Origin: Ailurus styani
Lineage: Eukaryota > Chordata > Mammalia > Carnivora > Ailuridae
Length of the DNA: 64,000 nucleotides
Assembly: GCA_002007465.1 (NCBI GenBank)
Contig: LNAC01000001.1
Coordinates: 2,999,327 to 3,063,326, forward strand
Direction of reading: 5' to 3'
The position numbers and the translations under genes are program-made. Below the pieces are notes generated by a model. That model worked only from the letters and a program-made list of their open reading frames with translations, made no database searches and was not told the DNA's origin. Position 1 is the first letter of the stretch; each line of letters begins with the position of its first letter. Positions 56,923 to 64,000 of the stretch are shown in pieces.

Positions 56923-59900
56923 CATGTCTCCCTCCTTTCTCATTTTCTCATGGTTTCCCCTTAGCTGGTTGTCTTATCTTGTATTTGTCTGTGAAGAATG
57001 CGAATGATTCTACTCTCGTTGTCCCCACTCTTCAAATACTCTGTCCTGCACTCAATCAAAGAAACAGGATTTTCTTTGTGGTTTATAAATAATTAAAAAT
57101 AGAATATACGTGGAAGTGCTATGGATAGCAAAGCGCTGTATAATTTAAAGGTGATGTTATTGGTCATAGTGGTGCTCTGCCCCAAATAGTAATTCTTGAA
57201 AATCTGCAGGATCATGGGAGACTAGGAAAGACACTAAAGCTACAAAGGACATATAGCCTAAAATGTCTTTTAACAGTACAAGTTTTTATACATATTTGGC
57301 ATTTAAGCATAGGAATGAGAGGACTTGACAACTTCAGCCTTAAAAATCTAAGTCTTGCTCACTGGATTTTAGCAGACGGTGGTGTTTTGAGTGAGTGAGT
57401 GCTCTGAGTAGGGAAGGCAGTGCACCTTCTGGAGGGGAGCCTCTTTCCCCCTTTGTTAGTGTACTTTCATGGAACATGACTGATGATTGCTTCATTAGCA
57501 GAATAAGTTTTCACTGTTTTCTGACAGTAAGACACACTCATGCTCTGAAAGTGGGTTAAGGAAAGATCTCTGAAAGATCACTTGAGGATGCTAACAGTAC
57601 AGCGGTTAGCTGAGGATTTATGGAAGAAAGGCGTTCATCTCACAACTGTGGAGTGTTGAAGTGGGGGCTCCCCGTTTGCTGCATCAGCCCCCAAATGCCA
57701 CCAAAGGCCCTAATCGTTCTTTCTTTCTGCTCTCGTTCTTAGCATCCTGCATCACTTGGTAACCTGGGGCTGTTGAGGGGCAGCCAGGGGTTCAGAATCA
57801 CTCCTTCTCCCACGGTGGGAGGAACTGGTCTGGGGCTGTCTCAGCAGCTACCCGCCTCCCTTATCCAAAAGTGAGATCCTTCTCAGTGCCCCTCTCCCTG
57901 TCCCCGGGCAGCAGGCTTCCACTTACGACTCCTGCCCTGCGAGGGCTCATAGATCCCCTTGGTTGCCGGGCGAAGGCCAGTTGCTTTGTTCATCAGGCAG
58001 CCACGGATGGTGGTCTGCCGCTGCCTTTCATCTGTGCTGGGATGTTTCCTGGTGCAGGTTCAGTTAATCCGCAGGACACGTGTTATCACTGTGTTGTCCA
58101 GGGAGGTCAAAGATCTGAACTTTAACTGCAATCTGCCTTCTTGAAATGGTATGTGTGGCTCTGCATCACGTGGACATTCTGCTCCCAGTGGTGGGCATGG
58201 AGTCTGCCCTCAGTGCTGGTGTCACATTATGCACATTCTGTTCCTGTAGCCTTTCCGTGTGGTTTCTGGGAGGTGGAGCTGCATGCCACCCAGGCGGGAG
58301 CGCGGAGCCTGTGGTCTTCACTGCTCCTTTGCAGGTAGTGCCTTGCAGGGGAGACGGAAGAGACGGGGAAGGAAGGAGTGTCCCTCGGCTGCCCCCTCTC
58401 CATGTGAGGGAAGGGCACCACTCACACTCTGGGCAGGAATCCAAGGGCTCTAGGTTCCAGGTTATTCAACCGTGGGGGGCATTTCAGGAGACCCTTTTCA
58501 ACTCAGAGCATTTCAAATGTTAATTATCTTTCTCTTACTTCATTCTACTATGTAAAATTCTCCTTTCTAAGTATTTCCCCGCGGACTTCCTCATAAAAAT
58601 TATGTTAATTATGACTTTAAAAAATTAGATTGTAGATAAATAAATAGGAATCCTTATTGTCTTGTGTGTCATTGTCTGTTGGCCCTTTTCAGTATTTTAT
58701 CTCAGACTCCTTGCTAGGTCTATTTTGTTTCATATTTTCTCAATTATTTTCTCTTTAGATAAAATCCTATCAGTTGTCAAGATTACAAGCAAGAGTAGAT
58801 TGTGAATAAAAAAAAAATAAATAAAACAAACGGTCTATTCTGTGCCATTGTCTGCTTGTCCTCCCCACCCCAACACGGAACCTGGGTTCTGCTCCTGGTG
58901 GCTGCTCAGTATGTACTTTCAGGCGATGTGGCTGAGCGGTCTGAGGACTGGCCATAGCGCCCAGCATTGCTACTATCCTGCATCCGTTTCCTAGGCTTTC
59001 TAGAAGTAGGAAATACTGCAAGGGAACACATGAGTAGGGCAAACTGTGTTGTATTTGCTTAAGGGACATTGTGAAGGCAAACTTTCTTGAAGGCGAACTC
59101 TGCTTGGTGCTTCACTGAATGTTCAAAAATAGGGTACTGACACAGTTTTGAGTTTGGGAATTGGCAGGAGGAATCAGATAAAGGATAATTGGGCTGCCCT
59201 TTTTCCTTCAGAAAATGCCCAGTAAAATCAGCGGCATTGTCACTGAGAAAGATCTGGAGGAAGGGCTCCTTTTGAGGACAGCCTTCAGACGAGGGGATAA
59301 CACCCTTTGACTCCCCAGTGTCCACTTAAAGTCATGGCTGAGTGCTAACCTGGAAGCTTTATTGCTTGGCCAGTGACCAGTGATTGTTATGATATATAAA
59401 GGGAAGGTTGAAATGTGACGTCTCATAGAATGAATGCACTGTGATACCCTGAGGTGAGCCCCAGTTAAGATGGGAGCCCTCAGGGTTTCTCTGGCCCATC
59501 CTCTAGTTGAGCCTTTTTCTCATCCAGTTGTTCAAATGGAGACTCTAACCAATTAATCCCTTTAAAATATCTAAGTGCTTTAAAATGGCATCTTCAATGT
59601 TACTTATTTTCACGGAGGATAAAATAAAAGATCTAAAATTTCTAAAGGTTCAAAGGAGTGAATATCTAATGGTGGAATCTTGTGTGGGCAGAGTAGAGAT
59701 TTGGGGGTTATTATTCACTTCCATACACAAAGCTGTCTAATTCACTCAGAAGCCTCCCTTGAGCAAAAAATAGCCTGGGCCAAGTACTTTCTTGCATGAG
59801 ACATGGCTGCATTTATCATGTAAGTGGTCCAAGTTCCTCCTTTGCGGGTCCAGGTATCTCTAGCAATGCAGACAGTCACATCTGATGGGGGCCTTAGCTT

Positions 59901-59959
59901 ACATGTGGAAGAGGCTTGGAACTCTTCTTGCTGAAAAAATGAGACACCTGCTTTTGGTA
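56923..59959. other. Unique sequence
   Basis: Mixed unique DNA. 57660-58500 is GC-richer with overlapping chance frames. Minus-strand frames at 59059-59426 have no recognised domain. No repeat could be assigned, apart from a simple A-rich patch at 58807-58825. Confidence 0.4.
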
Positions 59960-60075
59960 TATATTTTTTTGAGTCCAGTTAGATCCCACAAAGGAAGAAA
60001 CCACACTTTCCTTCCCTGGGTATTCCTCTGGCTCAAGCACAGTGCTTGGCACGAGCAGATGCTAAAACCTATGGT
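59960..60075 (+). repeat. L2 3'-end fragment, plus strand (tentative)
   Basis: 'tattcctctggctcaagcacagtgcttggcacgagcagatgct' resembles the L2 segment '..ccagcgcctagcacagtgcctggcacatagtaggtgct'. Confidence 0.5.
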
Positions 60076-60379
60076 TTCACCTTCAGATATTAGAACTAAC
60101 AATTATTGTCCTGGCAATACTCTGTTTCCCTTGTCTTTTTCTGAAAGGCACAACTCTGGTTGTACTGTCTTCATTACCTCCTTTCTTCCTTCCATTCAGT
60201 CATTCACTCATTTCTTTAATGGTTTTATTACCAAATGGTCCAGGTGAAATTCCCAGGTTTGTTTTTTTTACTAATTGTGTGTTCTTTGACAGTAATAGCT
60301 GATAAGAATCCTGGCTACTTTTTAAGTGATAATCATGTTCAAGGCGATGGGTTCAGTGCTAAGCTTGGTTGTATCTCTT

Positions 60380-60470
60380 GGGTTGTGAGGATGAAATACA
60401 ATGATATACTGTATCATTGCCTAGCACAGAGCTCAGCACATGGGAAATGTTCGATAAAAGGAGGTTATCA
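60380..60470 (+). repeat. MIR 3' fragment, plus strand
   Basis: 'ttgtgaggatgaaatacaatgat' then 'ttgcctagcacagagctcagcacatgggaaatgttcgataaa' follows the MIR 3' order ('ttgtgaggattaaatgag..agcacagtgcctggcacat'). Confidence 0.7.
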
Positions 60471-61299
60471 CCTTAACAAAATCTACTGAGCATGTGCTCT
60501 GTGCTCCCTGCTGTGCCAAGAACCCCCGCACATCAGGACCATGGGTGAGTATTTTTGATTGAGTTGACCTGTATCTGGGACCCTAGACCAGGAGCATCAA
60601 ATCCTGTGCTGAGTGCTATTGAAATCTTGTGCAGAAATGTGTTAAGAAGCTTCTCAGCACCAAGTACTTTTCCCCAGTTGTTGCCAGGGAGTTATACTTT
60701 CCCCCTACTTGAAATGGGAAATATACCTGAACTTAATATTCAACTGTGACCATTGGAGGGACTTCCAAGGTACTGAGAAACTGGGTCTATCCATAACACT
60801 AAGATGTTCTTAATTTTATATGAGATGAAGGAAACATTTAAGCCCCTACAATGATTGCCATTTTGAAACAGCTGAAGGCAAATGCCCATGCTGCATTATC
60901 TCGTTCAAGGTTTTTCTGTATTCTGATGGTGGTCTTTGTTTTCCTAAATGATCATTGCTAATGTTTTCTGGTTGAATGGAATCAAAGATGGACTTCTCTA
61001 TGGTCCCTCTTCAAAATCACACCGAGTAATAAGAGGACAGGAAGTTCTAAGATGTTTATGAAATAAAGGATGAATAATAGCTCAGGGATGCCCAGAATTT
61101 TTTTTTATTATCATCACTATCTTCAAAACGCACGATTGCTTTGGTCTTTAGATTCCAAACGGTCTGGCATGCTTCTTAATCATGTGGCAATATCATGATA
61201 CTTCTGTAGACTCACGCGGTCGTAAGTTTGATTTATGCCAATCAGCCATCCGTGATTCAACTCTCCACAGCAGCGTTTCTGCTAAGTGCCTCATAGCTG
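60471..61299. other. Unique sequence, nothing recognised
   Basis: No exon, repeat or RNA gene recognised. AT-rich from 60780 to 61260. Confidence 0.4.
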
Positions 61300-61485
61300 T
61301 GCAGTGATGGACAACTTGGCCACTGGAGCCTGGGGCCTGTGCAGCCGATCAGCTGGGTGACTTTAGGAAGGTCGTGTGGCCCCTCTGTGCTCATGTTTTC
61401 TCATCTGTAAAGTGGGGATACTAAGGGTCCCTGCCTCATATGGCTTTATTCAAATTAAATACATTAATATTTATAAAGTACCTAA
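61300..61485 (+). repeat. MIR SINE, plus strand
   Basis: 'cactggagcctggggcctgtgcagc', 'agctgggtgactttaggaaggtcg', 'ctctgtgctcatgttttctcatctgtaaagtggggatac' and 'cctgcctcatatggct' give a clear, nearly complete MIR. Confidence 0.9.
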
Positions 61486-62589
61486 GGACATTGCTTGAAA
61501 AAATACAGTGTCTATTCAGCCTTCACTTTGACATCTCCATTGGCAGACCCACTGTTAGGAAAGACATCTTGGATGCTGGAGGCTTCTCTGTTGTACTCCA
61601 CAGAAGCGTCTTCCCTTCCCTTGCTGCTCATTGGCCCTGGTCCTCCTCTGTGAACCCACAGAACAAATTTGGTTGGTCCTCTCCATCCCAACCCTTTGTT
61701 CAATGGGTCTCCAAAGACACTTCTCTCTCCCTGCCACTGGGGTGGCATTCTAAAATTCCAGGAGCGGGGACCTGTCTCAAAGCGTAACACTGTGTGTTGT
61801 CCTGGATCAGAAACTGGAAGGAGTGGAGCAGACTCCTCATCCCCTCATCCTCCCCTCCTTACCCCCAGCTTCCTCTAAGGTGGCTTCACAGGGCAGCAGC
61901 TTTGTGGAGGCTACATGGTGGGTTGGGGTCTTTGGGTTGGTGTTTGTTTTTGACTCCAGTGGACTTGACCTTTATTCACTTTATCATTGATCTCACTGGG
62001 TATTTTCTTCCTCGAGAGTTAAGGCCATGAGAAGTTGGAACAAGGCATTTGTTTTTGACATCAGATAATGCAAATTTTTTTTTTTACCATCATCATCTGT
62101 GAAATGATTCATACTTAAATCCTGAGACTCACCATCAGATTTTCTTTGTCCTCTGTATTCCAATCTCAAATATTACATGCTGTTAAAAACATCTGAAGTG
62201 TTTGAGAAAATAGTTTAGATTGTGTGAGTTTGTGATTCTTCAACAGTTATATTCTTATGCACCTATTTATAATTACTTTACACTTGTATATAAACAATCA
62301 GTGATAGTTATGAGTGATATCATTATGTTATAATGATCTGAAATAAAGCACAGATTACATGACTTACCTTGAGTTAAGGTTCAATTCAGTTTGTCTGCCA
62401 CAAACTGGTTTTCAAAGTCATGGGTTATAAGGAGTTAAGACCCTCAACTGAAAAGAATTTGCTTATGGACTGGGAGCTGGGGCAATGTCTATCCTCTTCT
62501 TCATCAGGCCCTGCCTGCCCTGTCTTTCTAGAATGTCATGGATTCACTCCTCCTGTTCCATGTTAGTGCTTTCATCCTAGCTAGAGTCC
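61486..62589. other. Unique sequence, nothing recognised
   Basis: GC-moderate to 62030, then AT-rich (62050-62380). Chance frames on both strands at 61440-61787. No gene supported. Confidence 0.4.
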
Positions 62590-62880
62590 TCAGTACTTCC
62601 TTCCTAATAATCGTCAGCTCACATGCCACCTCTGTCATGCAGCTGTCCCCTGTGGTCCAGATGGAATTAATCTCTCTTGACTTTGTATTTCTTTAGTATT
62701 TTCTGTGTCTATTATATTAGATTTCTTTTTCTTCTTTGTTATAGTTATTACCATCTGTTCTCCCCAGTTGGGTGGTAAGATTCTTGGAGATGGGAACAAA
62801 GTCTCCTTGTTCCATATGTTCCCCACCGCCTCCCCCACCCCAGCACCTGGCACGGGGACTGCTCTGGAAGGGAGTGGCTG
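62590..62880 (+). repeat. L2 LINE 3' fragment, plus strand
   Basis: 'cgtcagctcacatgccacctctgtcatgcagctgtccc' matches the L2 'ctcagctcaaatgtcacctcctcagagaggcc' segment. Further on, 'ggtaagattcttggagatgggaacaaagtc' and 'ccccagcacctggcacgg' match the L2 3' end in order. Confidence 0.75.
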
Positions 62881-64000
62881 ACAGGACTCTAGGAGACCCC
62901 TTGCTCCAGACCCTGCCTTCAGCTGTCAGGGGACTGTCTTTATAATTGAGCCACATGAGCGACTCCAAGAAGCCAGTTGACCTGCCCATCGCAGAGTTAA
63001 CCAGCAGCAGAGAATTAGGGAGACGTGTAGACTTCACCTCATTCATCTTCTGCTTGTACATCTTAGGGTAATTTTCAATGATCGAGTATTTGTAACTCTC
63101 AGACATCCTGGCTGCTGCCATGTACACCTACTGCTCGTGCCTCTGAAAAAAAAATTGATGTGTACTAGGTGTTGCACATCTCATGTACAATAACTCACTG
63201 AGACACAATAACATAATCACCCATGAGCCCACTGTGAGTGACAGCTGTGTCGGGGCTGTAACCAGCAGTGGTGGGTGAAGATACCTGTGGTCACGGTGAT
63301 TATTAACTGAGGTTTGACACACTTGGAAAATAAGAAGCTCCCAATTTGTCCTGCCTTCAACCACCGAGGCTATAATTTCATCATTTCAGGCCTCTTCTCA
63401 GGAAGGACACTGCTGGCGTGTCACTCCTAGTCACATGGGTCCTCTCATTAGTACATGATTGCCATCAGGGCTTCTGGGAGGGCCCATTGCCTTGTCTGCT
63501 GTGCTCTTTCTTTCTTTCTCCTGGTGTCTTTGATCATGGCACGTGTCATCTGTCCTGGAATGTGCAGACATCCTGATAGTTCAGACCACGGCATGTACTG
63601 CTGGGTGAGGCCATGTAGACCCCAAGGGCCCGGCTGTGTGTGCGGCACTCTTTGCCGTGACGAGCTTTCTCGGGTGAGTGGTAGATCTGGAAATTGCAGT
63701 AATGACTCCTCTTGGTGGAGTCTGATTCAGCTCCAGCCCTCTTTGCTTTGGCCATGTCATCTGCAGCTTTAGAACTCCCACTAAAGGAGCTGAATTATCT
63801 AAATTTCTGTTTGACATTTTCCTTTACAATTGTTTTGACATCTCCATTTATAAATTTCTTTTCTTGTTAAAGCTAGATTGGAAAAGTGAATTTCTAGACA
63901 AGTCTTGCCTGGCTCAAAGCCTGAGGGCTGGCGCTCAGCTGGTTTAATTGGGGAGCATCTAATCCAGTTATCATCCATCAGTAAGGACAATTCCAAAGGG
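62881..64000. other. Unique sequence to window end
   Basis: Minus-strand frames at 62930-63127 (Lys/Tyr-rich, 'SESYKYSIIENYPKMYKQKM') and 63546-63755 ('HSPEKARHGKECRTHSR') look more protein-like than most here, but I cannot match either to a family and see no splice, promoter or poly-A context. The first runs into L2 repeat sequence at its C-terminal end, which argues against a gene. Confidence 0.35.

Noticed and set aside
59059..59426. Possible retroviral integrase-like text ('LSDNAADFTGHF') on the minus strand
   Set aside because: No other pol motifs, no LTRs and no frame continuity; a single short resemblance is not evidence.
63546..63755. Possible RPS29-like retrocopy on the minus strand
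   Set aside because: A 'C-R...18...C-R' spacing and a 'HPRK'-like word in another frame recall ribosomal protein S29, but nucleotide agreement by eye is only about half and upstream sequence does not match. Treated as coincidence.
1..64000. tRNA, U6, 7SL, 5S, Y RNA or 7SK genes
   Set aside because: I looked for their familiar internal promoter or start words on both strands and found only the tRNA-derived heads of can-SINE and MIR elements.

Overview
This is a stretch of a carnivoran mammal genome, most likely a caniform of the weasel family (mustelid). The evidence is tRNA-derived can-SINEs, which end in a GCCACCCAGGYGCCC-type head when read on the minus strand. Two copies (25303-25408 and 19752-19953) carry the 'caagtaggcagagag' variant, which from memory I associate with mustelids rather than dog or cat. 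The window also has carnivore-type L1 ends, many old L1M, MIR and L2 relics, one MLT1 LTR and one hAT element. No bacterial features are present. I found no intact host protein-coding gene, no spliced gene model and no functional RNA gene that I could support. Every long open frame is either an L1 relic or a chance frame in GC-rich or CT-rich DNA.

Layout. Positions 1-31 kb are mostly unique intergenic or intronic DNA with scattered ancient repeats. They include two CpG-rich blocks (about 5.48-6.2 kb and 19.19-19.6 kb) and several AT-rich, repeat-free, homeodomain-motif-rich blocks (7.25-7.62, 10.24-10.66, 13.05-14.4, 22.44-22.8, 27.37-27.56 and 28.08-28.6 kb). Those blocks look like the conserved non-coding elements of a developmental gene desert, but this is a guess without an alignment. 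From 30.5 to 36.4 kb repeats dominate: L1M on both strands, a MIR, a CR1/L3 relic and a hAT MITE. From 36.4 to 44 kb the DNA is mostly unique again, with the longest conserved-looking AT-rich block at 39.1-41.5 kb.

From 44.1 to 56.9 kb lies a nested L1 complex. Old minus-strand L1M sequence is broken by a small young L1 tail (46.08-46.22 kb), a can-SINE, an inverted L1 piece and an unidentified 0.7-kb insert. A much younger minus-strand L1 (51.64-56.83 kb) sits at its right-hand end. The young L1 has a readable 5' UTR, ORF1 and the ORF2 endonuclease, but ORF2 then jumps straight to its C-terminal end, so reverse transcriptase is gone. It is flanked by a 20-bp target-site duplication. The duplication also encloses a roughly 60-bp can-SINE tail joined upstream of the L1 5' end, which suggests a SINE-L1 chimeric insertion or 5' transduction. 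The final 57-64 kb is unique DNA with MIR and L2 fragments.

The sequence has assembly scars: single Ns at 25409, 25570, 54943 and 55049, and a 453-base gap at 55554-56006. At least two of the single Ns mark duplicated or misjoined sequence, so structural claims near them need checking in reads. I did not find a convincing undescribed biological system. The most interesting items are the SINE-L1 chimera, the RT-less L1, the unidentified insert at 47.9-48.6 kb and the candidate enhancer blocks.
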